Source of the DNA: Acidobacteriota bacterium
GTDB taxonomy: Bacteria > Acidobacteriota > Terriglobia > Terriglobales > Acidobacteriaceae
NCBI GenBank assembly: GCA_021781795.1
Contig: JAJXWA010000014.1
Coordinates: 1-58,358, forward strand
Length of the DNA: 58,358 nucleotides
Direction: 5' to 3'
In this document: piece by piece, positions 18,850 to 27,867 of the stretch
Position numbering within the stretch: the first letter of the stretch is position 1
How the letters are laid out: each line of letters begins with the position of its first letter
Position numbers and translations under genes: made by a program
Notes under the pieces: generated by a model
What the model was told of the DNA's origin: nothing
Databases searched by the model: none
Seen by the model: only the letters and a program-made list of their open reading frames with translations

Positions 18850-19989
18850 TCAGCAGTTGGAGGAGAACTGGGAGGAGTTGCACACGGCGCCGATGATCTG
18901 TTGGGCGATGGCGTCGGGGTTTGCACTATTTAAGTTGATGAGGACGACGACGGTGAAGCCGGAGTCCAGAAACACATCCGTCTCCGCCTGGAAACCGCTA
19001 ATGCCGCCGTTGTGCCAGATGGTTGGCCGGTTGTTGAAGTTGCGCAGGCCGATGCCGAACCCGTAGGAACCGCCATTTTTGTCCGTACTGCTGGGCGTCG
19101 TCATCTCTTTGAAGGACGCGGCTGAAATGACTTTGCCACTGATGAGCCCGGCATCCCATGCGACGAAGTCGTAGAGATTTGTGCTCAAGGCGCCGGCAGC
19201 AAACGCCGCGGAACGATCGACGACCGCGGCTGGAATTGGTCCGGTCGTGCCCAGGGTGTAGCCGATTGCGGATTGGGCGGGAGGCGGGAGTGTGTAGAAC
19301 GTGTTGGTCAGGCCCAGGGGCTGGACGATGAATTGGTTGAGATTGGCCGCGTAGGACTGGCCGGTGACCGTCTCGATGATGGCTCCAAGGGCAAACTGGT
19401 TGCTGTTGGAGTAGAACCACTGCGTGCCGGGCGGAAACATAAGCGGGGCCTGGCTGACGGCGGTGAGCACGGTGGCTTCTGAGACTCCGTTCGCTGCCCA
19501 GGACGGGGCTTGCGCAAAGGTGGTGTAGTCCGGCAGGCCCGAGGTATAGGTGAGCAACATGCGCAGGGTGATGGCCGCTGGGAAGTTGTATTGCGGAAGG
19601 TACTTCGTGATGGAATCATCGACGCTGAGCTTGCCCTGCTCCTGGAGCTTCAGGATGAGGGCGCAAGTGAATTCATCGGTGATGGAACCGATTTGGAAGA
19701 TGGTGCTGGTCTGCGTGGGCGCTTGCGTGGCCAGATTGGCGCTACCGTAGGCCTTGGCGTAGAGCATGGTCCCATTCTTTGCGAGCGCGACCGTCATGCC
19801 GGGCAACTGCTGCGATTGCATGGCGGCGGTGGCGAAGGAGTCGACCAGGGCGCCCAATGTTTGAGTTGGCGGCGCAGAAGACGCTGGTGCAGAGCCTCCG
19901 CCGCCACAGCCGGAGATACCGGAGGCAAGAGCGAGAGTGAGCCCAAGGCAAGCGAATTGATGCAGGAAACGCGGCGCGGGAACGGACAT
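18850..19989 (-). CDS. Beta-lactamase-fold serine hydrolase lipoprotein (class C/esterase type)
   Basis: The 379-residue protein has a lipoprotein signal ending ASGISGC followed by GGGG. In the penicillin-binding fold the SxxK motif is not clear at the usual place (IFQIGSITDEFTC reads SITD), which is unusual. The YSN box (WFYSNSNQFALG) and an IWHNGGISGF segment, in place of HxG/KTG, are present. Related enzymes are esterases or D-amino-acid peptidases. The ATG at 19989 has GAGG six bases upstream; the longer frame reaching 21045 covers the neighbouring gene in antisense and is not used. Confidence 0.82.
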   Translation of the reverse strand: MSVPAPRFLHQFACLGLTLALASGISGCGGGGSAPASSAPPTQTLGALVDSFATAAMQSQQLPGMTVALAKNGTMLYAKAYGSANLATQAPTQTSTIFQIGSITDEFTCALILKLQEQGKLSVDDSITKYLPQYNFPAAITLRMLLTYTSGLPDYTTFAQAPSWAANGVSEATVLTAVSQAPLMFPPGTQWFYSNSNQFALGAIIETVTGQSYAANLNQFIVQPLGLTNTFYTLPPPAQSAIGYTLGTTGPIPAAVVDRSAAFAAGALSTNLYDFVAWDAGLISGKVISAASFKEMTTPSSTDKNGGSYGFGIGLRNFNNRPTIWHNGGISGFQAETDVFLDSGFTVVVLINLNSANPDAIAQQIIGAVCNSSQFSSNC

Positions 19990-20109
19990 CCAGTCCTCAC
20001 AGTCTTGCCAAGCGTATGCGTGATTCATCCACCATAGCTGGAAACAGACAAATGGACAACGGATGCCGGCTGGAACCTTTTGATGGGCTGGCACGTACAA
20101 TGGAGTGCG

Positions 20110-20919
20110 ATGAAAGCTTTTCACCGCACGTTCTTTGGTGGACTTCTGCTGCTTGCGGCGGGCTGGCTGGGATTTTCTGGCTGGCAGGCGCAGGCCGAGC
20201 AGGTGAAGGATCTGCCGGCTCCCACCGATTATGTGAGCGATTATGCGCATGTGCTTTCGCCTGAGGCGGTGGCGCAACTGGACAGCCTGTGCGCGCAACT
20301 GGACCACTCGGCGGCGAATGCGCAGATTGCGATTGTGACGGTTCGCAACCTGGGCGGCGACGACGCGGCCAACTTTGCCGATGATCTGGAGACGAAGTGG
20401 AAGATCGGCAGGAAGGGCACGGATCGCGGCGCGCTGGTGCTGCTGGCGGTCGATGACCACAAGTACCGGATCGAGGTGGGATACGGGCTGGAGGGCATCC
20501 TGCCGGACGGCAAGGTGGGCGACATCGGAAGGGCGATGGTGCCGTATCTGCGGGCGCGGGACTATGACGGCGCGGTGCTGCTGGCGGTGGGCCAGGTGGC
20601 GCAGGTCATCGCCGCGGATGCAAAGGTGACGCTGACGAATACGCCGGTGGAGGCGATGGCGCCAGAGCGGCATCCGGTTTCGCCGTTTCACGCGTTTGGT
20701 CTGGTGATCTTTGCCATCTTCGTCGTCTTCTATCTGCTGCGGGTGTTTGGCAGCTTCGGGCTGCTGGGCGGCATCTGGGCGCTGACGTCGCTGGGCGGGC
20801 CGCGCTGGGGTGGTGGCGGCGGCGGATTTGGCGGGGGCGACGGCGGCGGTGGTGGTGGTGGATTTGGCGGGTTTGGAGGCGGCGGATTTGGCGGAGGCGG
20901 CGCCGGCGGGGACTGGTGA
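20110..20919 (+). CDS. TPM-domain (YgcG-type) membrane protein
   Basis: The 269-residue protein has a signal peptide and a TPM domain (about residues 40-175; LPAPTDYVSDYAHVLS, then GYGLEGILPDGKVGDI). A transmembrane stretch follows (FHAFGLVIFAIFVVFYLLRVFG), and the tail is almost pure glycine with a few Phe and Trp. TPM domains bind metal and have been linked to photosystem assembly and membrane-protein upkeep. The lemA-like gene downstream on the same strand is a common partner. ATG 20110 has GGAG five bases upstream. Confidence 0.86.
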   Translation: MKAFHRTFFGGLLLLAAGWLGFSGWQAQAEQVKDLPAPTDYVSDYAHVLSPEAVAQLDSLCAQLDHSAANAQIAIVTVRNLGGDDAANFADDLETKWKIGRKGTDRGALVLLAVDDHKYRIEVGYGLEGILPDGKVGDIGRAMVPYLRARDYDGAVLLAVGQVAQVIAADAKVTLTNTPVEAMAPERHPVSPFHAFGLVIFAIFVVFYLLRVFGSFGLLGGIWALTSLGGPRWGGGGGGFGGGDGGGGGGGFGGFGGGGFGGGGAGGDW

Positions 20920-21197
20920 CGATCCGTCGAGCGCGAAGGTGATTCGGTCACTTCCGATTCTTTCCGCAGAGACGGCGCAGTTACGAGGAGTGGTCGCGAA
21001 ACGGACTAGCTTTCCCACCCATGCCGCCTGCTGCGGATGCGTCATGGAAGGGGCACCCGAAGGCTGTGGCGGCGATGAAATGATGTTTCCCAGATTTTGA
21101 AGTGGTGGACCGGAACCATTATTTTTGCGAACGAACGGGGTTGCAGGCAGTGAAAGGGGCTTTCTGAAAGAGGAAGCCGGAGGAGAACGGAGACAGT

Positions 21198-21776
21198 ATG
21201 CGTCGTGGAATGTTGGTAGGACTTGGCATTGTGGGCGTGCTGGTGGTGGTGGCGCTGATGGTGTTCTCCAGCTACGTGAGCGCGCGGAACCAGATGGTGG
21301 CGTACGACCAGGAAGTGAAGTCGTCCTGGTCCGAGGTGGACGTGCAGATGCAGCGGCGCGCCGACCTGATCCCGAACCTGGTGGAGACGGTGAAGGGATT
21401 CACGAAGGAAGAGAGCACGGTGTTTGGCGACATTGCCAATGCGCGGGCGGGGATGCTGAACGCGCAGGGACCTGCGGCGAAGATTGCCGCGAACAACCAA
21501 CTGGACGGCGCGATTGGGCGGCTGCTGCTGCTGACGGAGAACTATCCGCAACTGCGGTCGAGCGACCAGTTCATGCGGCTGCAGGATGAGCTGTCGGGCA
21601 CGGAGAACCGGATTGGCGTGGCGCGCAAGCGATACAACGAGGCGCTGCAAACCTACAACACCTTCGTGCTGCAGTTCCCGAACAGCATCTGGGCGGGGAT
21701 TGCGGGCTACAAGCAGAACACGGCGTACTTCACGGCAAGTCCGGCAGCGCAACAGGTGCCGAACGTGAAGTTCTGA
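21198..21776 (+). CDS. lemA: LemA family protein
   Basis: The 192-residue protein has one N-terminal membrane helix (MLVGLGIVGVLVVVALMVFSSYVSARN). The conserved LemA helix bundle follows: WSEVDVQMQRRADLIPNLVETVKGF, then YPQLRSSDQFMRLQDELSGTENRIGVARKRYNEA. The function is unresolved, probably at the membrane. It is often found next to TPM/YgcG proteins, as here. A strong terminator follows. Confidence 0.93.
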   Translation: MRRGMLVGLGIVGVLVVVALMVFSSYVSARNQMVAYDQEVKSSWSEVDVQMQRRADLIPNLVETVKGFTKEESTVFGDIANARAGMLNAQGPAAKIAANNQLDGAIGRLLLLTENYPQLRSSDQFMRLQDELSGTENRIGVARKRYNEALQTYNTFVLQFPNSIWAGIAGYKQNTAYFTASPAAQQVPNVKF

Positions 21777-21796
21777 AGCACTGAGCGGACCTTGAT

Positions 21797-21840
21797 GAAG
21801 CCAGAGCTGCGGGAAACTGCAATTCTGGCTTCGCGTTTTA
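21797..21840 (+). terminator. Rho-independent terminator after lemA
   Basis: GAAGCCAGA at 21797-21805 pairs perfectly with TCTGGCTTC at 21824-21832, followed by GCGTTTTA. It separates lemA from the convergent cytochrome locus. Confidence 0.85.
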
Positions 21841-21914
21841 GATGAAGAGTGCGGACTTCCCTACCCTGTTGCCCTTGTCGTTGCCTACCGGAACGATGCG
21901 TTCGATCTGGGCCG

Positions 21915-23222
21915 CTACTTTTGCGCGGACGAGTCTTTCACCGCAGAGGCATCGGGATTGGCGCGTGAAGGCGCGGCCTGCGGCTGCGCTGCCATGGCAG
22001 CTTTCTGGCGCTGCGCCGCAGCCGCTTTCAGATCGTCCTCGCGCTTCTGTTTTTCCGCAGCGGCCTCCGCGTCGGTGACGTAGCGGAACTCCTGCAGACG
22101 GCCGGGATACTGCTCGGTGGTGAAGACGCGATTCTGCTTATCGATTGCGACTCCGACCAGCGCCTTGAACTGACCGGGCAGATTGCCGTGGCCGAAGCCC
22201 ACGTAGGTGAGCAACTGCCCGTCGCGGTTGAAGACCTGCAGGCGGTCCTCCATCTCATCGGCGACCCAGATGTGTCCGTCGCAGTCGACGGCGATGCCCT
22301 TGGGCCGCGCGAAGTAGCCGGGGCCGTCCCCATGCTTTCCGAACTGGGAGATGAAATTGCCATCGGCGTCGAAGATCTCGACGCGATTGTTGAGGGTGTC
22401 GGTCACGTAGACGTTGCCGTCCTGATCGACGGCTACATCCTGCGGAGCGGCAAAATCCCCGGGAGAGGTGAGGAAGTGATTCTTTCCGCCTGTGCCCATG
22501 CGGCGTAACAGCTTGAGAGAATCGGCATCATAGACGAGCACCTGATCCTGCTGCGTATCGACGACGTAGAGGAACCGGTTGGTGGTGTCGATGGCGAGGC
22601 CGACCGGATCGTTGAGGCCCTCGGTAATCTGGCTGTCGACCTGATGTTTCGCATTGAAGATGAGCACGTGATGCAGCTTGCCATCGGAGACGAAGAGGCG
22701 GCCATCGTCATCCACGGCGAGACCGTTAATCCAGCCGAAGTGCGCGTCATAGCCGTTACGGATCAGCTCGGTGTCGTGGGTTGCGGTATCGAAGATGAAG
22801 ATGGCGCCCACGCGCTGGTCGGCGACGTAGGCCTTTCCCTTTGCATCGACGGCGATTCCATAGGGACCGATCAACTGGTAGGGAAAATCCTTGAGGTTCA
22901 CTTTTTCATCGTCGGGTTTTGCGCCCGCCAGCCGGTCCATCCAGCTAGCTTTCGGCTTTGCCGCTGCTGCCTGTGTGTAGTCGATCTTTGCGCCGGCGAA
23001 ATAGTCGACCCAGTGAATGCGAGGGGCATTGGGCGGGCTGGGCCAGACGAGCTTGGTGGGATCGAAAGAGAATTTATGCGGGCCCGCCACCTCGGCCGGA
23101 GTGGCTGGCGCGCTCTTCTTTTTACTCCCGGCGAAAAGCGGCGACGCTAATGCGCAGCCGAACAGGGCGAGGATTGCAGCGGCTGCGCAGGCACGCTTGG
23201 AAAGAACGAACAGACCGGGCAT
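21915..23222 (-). CDS. Secreted NHL-repeat beta-propeller protein (first)
   Basis: The 435-residue protein has a signal peptide (ILALFGCALASPLFAG; FGC could be a lipobox but is not ideal). Six NHL-like blades follow; repeats such as GIAVDAKGKAYVADQRVG, GLAVDDDGRLFVSDGKLHHVLIF, DVAVDQDGNVYVTDTLNNRVEIFD and GIAVDCDGHIWVADEMEDRLQVF are plain. An Ala/Lys/Gln-rich coiled tail ends it. It starts 13 bp after the 16-heme cytochrome stop, with GGAG upstream, so the two form one unit. It is probably an extracytoplasmic scaffold or assembly factor for cytochromes. Confidence 0.9.
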   Translation of the reverse strand: MPGLFVLSKRACAAAAILALFGCALASPLFAGSKKKSAPATPAEVAGPHKFSFDPTKLVWPSPPNAPRIHWVDYFAGAKIDYTQAAAAKPKASWMDRLAGAKPDDEKVNLKDFPYQLIGPYGIAVDAKGKAYVADQRVGAIFIFDTATHDTELIRNGYDAHFGWINGLAVDDDGRLFVSDGKLHHVLIFNAKHQVDSQITEGLNDPVGLAIDTTNRFLYVVDTQQDQVLVYDADSLKLLRRMGTGGKNHFLTSPGDFAAPQDVAVDQDGNVYVTDTLNNRVEIFDADGNFISQFGKHGDGPGYFARPKGIAVDCDGHIWVADEMEDRLQVFNRDGQLLTYVGFGHGNLPGQFKALVGVAIDKQNRVFTTEQYPGRLQEFRYVTDAEAAAEKQKREDDLKAAAAQRQKAAMAAQPQAAPSRANPDASAVKDSSAQK

Positions 23223-23235
23223 TGCTCTTCTCCGT

Positions 23236-24738
23236 TTACTTCTCAGGGGAAACTGTCTGCATCATGTTGAGCCTGTTCTTGTGACAGGTATCGCAGAACT
23301 GCATGTTGTCTGCCATGTCGCGCACCAGCAGGCCAGGCTGCTCGGCGGCGTGCGGCTGATGGCAGGAAAGACAACTGATCGGGGTCTTCACTTTGCTCTG
23401 GTTTGTTGGGTCCATGACGTCGGAGACGGGATGGTTCTCGACCGGGTGGCCGACGCCGTAGCGCAGAGGAAGAATGGGAACCTTGTTTTTCTGGTAGTAG
23501 TCGTCGGGCAGTTTCACGGCGCCGTTGAAAAGGGTGAGCAGGTGCGCTGCTTCATCGTGCTGCGGGACGGCATCGGGACCATGGCACTCCAGGCAGAGGG
23601 CGTTCCCACGGGCACGCAGGAGATGGTCGATGTCTCCGCCGTGCGGGGTGTGACAGACGCCGCAGCCCTGACTGAAGGCGGGCTGATGGTGGACGGGCTT
23701 CTTGCCCAGATCAGCAATGTCGCTGTGGCAACCGAGGCAGATGCTGACTGAGTCCGTTTTGGGGAGGCCGGGCTGATTGCCGGCGTGGGGACTGTGGCAA
23801 TCCGTGCAGTCGCCCGCAGCGCCGGGGTGCTGCACTTTGGCTGTATCGATCAGCTTGGCGGTATCGCCATGGCAGGTGATGCAAAGAGATTTGACATCCG
23901 GCTGCGTGAGAACCACCTTCCCGTCTTTCGCTTCAGCGTGGCAGACCTCGCAGCTCTGCGCTTCAAAGGGCGGATGCATGTACTTCGCCATCAGCTTTGG
24001 GCTGTCGGACTGATGCGGGTCATGGCATTGCAGACAGTTGGAGGCTGCGAAAGGCTGGTTTCGATGCGCCTTCTGCAGGGCTGCATCGCTGGGGTCGTGA
24101 CAATCGACGCAGAGGGCGGGGGCTGACTTGGTCAAGTGAAAGCGATTTTCGGCGGTCGGCTCCGGGCCTGTCTTGTGCACAAGATGACAGGTGTCGCAGC
24201 CCGCGTCCAGCGCAGCGTGGCGGCTTCCTTTGGCTGGAACATTCATTCCCTGCTTATGGCAGTCGAGACAGAGATTGTCCTTGCCGTCGCCGGACTCCGG
24301 CTTGATGAGCTCATTCTTGTTGTCACTGGCGTGCGGATTGTGACAGGCGAGACAGTCTCGCACCGCGGGAGGATGCACCGTTCCCTTGATGCCCGCAGCC
24401 TTCTTATCGGCGTGGCAGGTGATGCAGACTCCGTTTGGGGTTGCGGTGATGAGCTTGACGCGCGTGATCTCGCCGCTGACGCGGACCTCATGGCAGGCGA
24501 GACAGCCCGCGGCCATCGCTGAGTGAACGGATTTCCCTTTGGTCTTGTCCTCGTGGCACTGGAGACACTGCGATGCGTCGGCCTTCTTGTCGAGCGGCAC
24601 AGGGTGAATCTCAGCCCTGGCAAACGCTGAAGCCAGCGCGAGGCACGCCAAGACGAACCCTGCCCTGCCGGAGCGATTGCGGCGCGTGTCTCTACCTTTC
24701 AGATGGAGCGTTCGGAGGCCATCCACAAACAATTGCAT
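23236..24738 (-). CDS. 16-heme c-type cytochrome (doubled CXXCH family)
   Basis: The 500-residue protein has a signal peptide (GFVLACLALASAFARAE) and sixteen CxxCH motifs by direct count, many as CxxCHxPH pairs (CLACHNPH, CLQCHDPH, CTDCHSPH, CGVCHTPH, CLSCHQPH). All are c-type heme sites loaded in the periplasm. No catalytic domain is visible, so electron transfer is the likely role, in the periplasm or outside the cell. ATG 24738 has GGAG in front. It heads a two-gene unit with the NHL protein, and its promoter region is shared with the divergent tetraheme gene. Confidence 0.93.
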   Translation of the reverse strand: MQLFVDGLRTLHLKGRDTRRNRSGRAGFVLACLALASAFARAEIHPVPLDKKADASQCLQCHEDKTKGKSVHSAMAAGCLACHEVRVSGEITRVKLITATPNGVCITCHADKKAAGIKGTVHPPAVRDCLACHNPHASDNKNELIKPESGDGKDNLCLDCHKQGMNVPAKGSRHAALDAGCDTCHLVHKTGPEPTAENRFHLTKSAPALCVDCHDPSDAALQKAHRNQPFAASNCLQCHDPHQSDSPKLMAKYMHPPFEAQSCEVCHAEAKDGKVVLTQPDVKSLCITCHGDTAKLIDTAKVQHPGAAGDCTDCHSPHAGNQPGLPKTDSVSICLGCHSDIADLGKKPVHHQPAFSQGCGVCHTPHGGDIDHLLRARGNALCLECHGPDAVPQHDEAAHLLTLFNGAVKLPDDYYQKNKVPILPLRYGVGHPVENHPVSDVMDPTNQSKVKTPISCLSCHQPHAAEQPGLLVRDMADNMQFCDTCHKNRLNMMQTVSPEK

Positions 24739-25062
24739 GCAATCTCCACCAGACACAGAGCCCACATGGGAGAGCCAGTCCATTGCCGGCTCAGCCCCGC
24801 ACACTGTGCATGGAAGAACACCAACATGCGAATTCTAGCGGTGAGCGCGCGCCGCGACCGTGATTCGGGTCACAGCGTCGCTGGGGAAACGCCCGCTGCA
24901 GCGATGGTTGTGCGATCACGGTCACGCGATGCAGTTCCCCATGTCTGCGGCCGCCTCAAAACGGGAAATTGATCTGGTAATACCCGGATTTCTGAGCCTT
25001 TCGCTGCAGAGATCGCACCACTGCGCCGAAGACACAGCCGAGGCCAAAGGAACCTCCACTCC
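24739..25062. promoter_or_regulatory. Divergent promoter region of the 16-heme and first tetraheme genes
   Basis: These 324 bp separate two outward-facing cytochrome genes. A CRP-type palindrome lies at 24859-24875. Further TCAC half-sites (GATCACGGTCACGC) lie near 24915-24926. No good sigma-70 box pair was found by eye. Confidence 0.55.
24859..24875. promoter_or_regulatory. CRP/FNR-family type operator
   Basis: GTGATTCGGGTCAC with flanks C and AG gives CGTGA-N6-TCACA, close to the TGTGA-N6-TCACA consensus. Its centre is about 196 bp before the tetraheme start and 128 bp before the 16-heme start. Confidence 0.55.
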
Positions 25063-25929
25063 ATGGCGCGATCTTTCCTCCTTGTCCTGTTTCTGCTGTG
25101 GCTCTGCGGTGCTGCTTCGGCTCAGATAGTCTCCCCTGCGACCGATGTTCTGGGAGCTCACCTGAATTATGGTCGTGGCTGCACGGCGTGCCACGCGCCG
25201 CACAGCGGCTCACTGGGGAATGGGCGAGCGATGCGAGCCGATGCGGCGACTGGAACCTCGGCGCTGTGGGGCGAGGACGCGAGCGGGCTGTATGGCAAGA
25301 CAATCACGACGGGAGGCGGGAGATATGTCGAGGTGCTGCCGGCGAGCATGAACGCGGGCACGCCGGACGTGGGCGGAATGCTGACCTGCCTGAGTTGCCA
25401 CGACGGCAACTATGCGCAGAGCACGATGATGAAGAACCGGGTGTACGAGAGCCTGCCGGCCACCTACGGCTCCGCCAACGCGGTTCCGACGCTACTGGGG
25501 GACAATGGCGCGGGTATGGGCAATTATCTGAACGAGCACCCCATGGGCCTGAACGCGGCGATCGGCTGCGGAGGCGCGTCGAACTGGGACTGCGCGATTG
25601 TGAATGGCGCAGTTCGCATGAGCGGACCGCGGGCGAGCCGATTTGTGAACAATTACGGCTTCTTCGTCAAGCCGGGCGCGTTCAACGACACGGCGGTCGT
25701 GGTCTGCACCACCTGTCATGATCCTCATTCGATGAATGTGGTGACGATCAGCAGCAAGTCCGCTTCAGGATTGCCGCCGGGGACCTACGCGACGATGTTC
25801 TTCCTGCGCGCTCCGTACAATCCGAACGACACGAACCAGCAATCGAACCAGACGGCGCAGTTCTGCCGGCAGTGCCATGCGGACAAGTCGAATGAGATGA
25901 ATGGGAGCACGGCGGGTACGATCTTTTGA
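25063..25929 (+). CDS. Secreted tetraheme c-type cytochrome (first paralogue)
   Basis: The 288-residue protein has a signal peptide ending at ALA-like ASA/Q20-21. Heme motifs are CTACH (40), CLSCH (109), CTTCH (215) and CRQCH (268). The mature chain has exactly eight His: four in CxxCH and four others (33, 47, 159, 222), just enough for bis-His ligation of all hemes. Cys169 and Cys177 are a further pair, probably a disulfide. The heme motifs are far apart, with Asn/Gly/Ala-rich segments between. A close paralogue lies at 31993-32886. The role is electron transfer, possibly as a polymer subunit; filament formation is inference. Confidence 0.9.
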   Translation: MARSFLLVLFLLWLCGAASAQIVSPATDVLGAHLNYGRGCTACHAPHSGSLGNGRAMRADAATGTSALWGEDASGLYGKTITTGGGRYVEVLPASMNAGTPDVGGMLTCLSCHDGNYAQSTMMKNRVYESLPATYGSANAVPTLLGDNGAGMGNYLNEHPMGLNAAIGCGGASNWDCAIVNGAVRMSGPRASRFVNNYGFFVKPGAFNDTAVVVCTTCHDPHSMNVVTISSKSASGLPPGTYATMFFLRAPYNPNDTNQQSNQTAQFCRQCHADKSNEMNGSTAGTIF

Positions 25930-25974
25930 CGCATGTGCGCACTGGGTCGGCTCAACAATGTTGCGCGACTGCGT

Positions 25975-27867
25975 TCAGCGCCGTGCAGTGGGCGCGCGGC
26001 GTGAGGCCAGCGCACTGATGCTTCCGTCGGGGTTGTGCGCGGTCGCATGACAGACCAGCACGCAGGTGTTCGCTGCGCGATTGTAGGAGATGGGCAGTCC
26101 GGCATTGGATGCGACGACGTTGACATCGAAGTTGACCAGCCGTTCGCCACTGACGGTTCCGCTGGTGGCGCCCATGCCATGGGCGGTGTGGCAGACCGAG
26201 CAGCTGAACCCGGTGCTGATGTGGTCGCTGTGATGATTCCAGCTTGTGTTCTGCACAATCTGGTTGCTCAGGTCGTGGCATTTCTGGCAGAGAGCGTAGG
26301 GGCCAACGGCGCTCAGATCGGGCGTTGGAAAGAGAACGGTAATGGCCTGGCCGGGCAGCGGCGCCTGACTCATCTCGTAGCGGCGTTCGAGAATATGTGT
26401 CCAACGGGAACCGTGCGGGCCGTTGGCGCCGGCTCCGCCGAATTCTCTGTTGTCATCGCTGTTGTGGCAGTCCGTGCAGAAGATCTGCACGCCCATCAGG
26501 CGCCCTTGTGTGATGCCGTCGAGGTTGAGCATGTAGGTGCGCAGGCTTGGCTGCGGCAGCGTGCTGCTGCGCGTGTGGGTGACAGGATGGCTTGAAGTGG
26601 AGGTGAGCGCGAACTGCGGAATAAGGTTGAGCGGATCACCTGCCGAGACGAGGCGAACTGGGAAATAGCCAAAGGCTGGGAGGATCTGCTTGCCGACACT
26701 CGTTCCGTGGCAGCGCAGGCAGTTCTCATATTGATTGACCGCGGGGTTGAGCACAGTGACGCCATCGGTGGCGCTGATCCCCGTGACGCCCTGCTGCGAG
26801 ATGCGAATCAATGGCGGCGCGGGAAAGACGCCAACCGCCATGGAGCCGTGCGGATTGTGGCAGTCCACACAGGTGGCGTGACGATTGTTGTTGGGTATCG
26901 CCGCCTCAGCCTCATCGTGCGGACTCGATGAAGTTGGGAAGGGATGACCAATCTTCGGCGTGGCGTATTCCGCGAAGACGTTGGCGTAGGGCGAGACCTG
27001 GGAGATGTTGGTTCCACCGTTGTGACAGGTGATGCAGTCCTGCTCGTTCATGCCGCGCAACTGGCGCGCAGGGCCGCTGGCATTGTGCGGCGTGTGGCAG
27101 GAGATGCAGGCGTCGGCGCCAACGGTGGAGTAACTGCCCAGCGCGGCCTGCGGGGCGATTTTGCTGCTGGAGTTGGCGTGGATGCTAGTGGCCCATCCGG
27201 CGAGCGGGTTGACGGTTCCGCTGAGCTGGCGCGTAGGGTCATGACAAGCGAGGCAGAGCTGGCCGCTGGAGCTGTCTTTCACCAGGAAGTTCAGCGAAAT
27301 GGGGTCCTTCCCCTGCACGTGAGGATTGTGACAGGAGGTGCACTGCACGTTGCCCTGGATGAGTTGTACGGAATGCGTCGTGTCTGCTGTCTGTCCGCTG
27401 GAGGCCAAGGTGGAGACCAGATGAATGACGTCCTGAAGGGGCAGTGCGAGGCTAATGGGGTGCGAGGACTGGAGACTGCTGCCAAAGACATCGGCGGGAT
27501 ACATCGAACCCTGCGTCATAACTTTTCCGTAAGCGGCGGTCTCGCCGACTGCCACTGTGCCGTCGTGGCAGCTCAGGCACATGTTGCTTGCCGATCCAAG
27601 GACGGGCTGCGTCGCAATGTTTTTCTCCGTGGTGCTGCTGTAGAGCGAGTACACCTGGGTGGTGAGCTTCTGATTCCAGAGCCCGATGTTCTGCCCCGAG
27701 TGCGGGGCGTGACAGTAGGAGCAGGAATCAGGCCGAGCGCCGGTGATGGGAGATTTGCTGCCGGGTCCGAGATTGTGCATGCCCATCGCGTCGCCGAGAA
27801 CCTGCGCGAAGACTCTGCTGCCTGCCAGCAGGAGGATGCAGGCGACGATGCGCATGGAAAGTCTCAT
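25975..27867 (-). CDS. 12-heme c-type cytochrome (doubled CXXCH family)
   Basis: The 630-residue protein has a signal peptide (RIVACILLLAGSRVFAQ), eleven CxxCH motifs and a twelfth of the rarer CxxxCH form near the C-terminus (CVLVCH). Several are CxxCHxPH/CxxCHTPH pairs (CSYCHAPH, CTSCHNPH, CISCHTPH, CVDCHNPH). Blocks of 60-100 residues without heme suggest a multi-domain extracellular or barrel-inserted conduit protein. Its ATG overlaps the NHL stop upstream (ATGA) with GGAGG seven bases ahead; it is the last gene of a five-gene unit. It ends 45 bp from the convergent tetraheme gene. Confidence 0.92.
   Translation of the reverse strand: MRLSMRIVACILLLAGSRVFAQVLGDAMGMHNLGPGSKSPITGARPDSCSYCHAPHSGQNIGLWNQKLTTQVYSLYSSTTEKNIATQPVLGSASNMCLSCHDGTVAVGETAAYGKVMTQGSMYPADVFGSSLQSSHPISLALPLQDVIHLVSTLASSGQTADTTHSVQLIQGNVQCTSCHNPHVQGKDPISLNFLVKDSSSGQLCLACHDPTRQLSGTVNPLAGWATSIHANSSSKIAPQAALGSYSTVGADACISCHTPHNASGPARQLRGMNEQDCITCHNGGTNISQVSPYANVFAEYATPKIGHPFPTSSSPHDEAEAAIPNNNRHATCVDCHNPHGSMAVGVFPAPPLIRISQQGVTGISATDGVTVLNPAVNQYENCLRCHGTSVGKQILPAFGYFPVRLVSAGDPLNLIPQFALTSTSSHPVTHTRSSTLPQPSLRTYMLNLDGITQGRLMGVQIFCTDCHNSDDNREFGGAGANGPHGSRWTHILERRYEMSQAPLPGQAITVLFPTPDLSAVGPYALCQKCHDLSNQIVQNTSWNHHSDHISTGFSCSVCHTAHGMGATSGTVSGERLVNFDVNVVASNAGLPISYNRAANTCVLVCHATAHNPDGSISALASRRAPTARR

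Noticed and set aside
20939..20951. GTGA-TTCGG-TCAC before lemA resembling the cytochrome-locus operators
   Set aside because: The spacer is five rather than six bases, so half-sites are out of register for a CRP dimer, and it lies about 250 bp from lemA.
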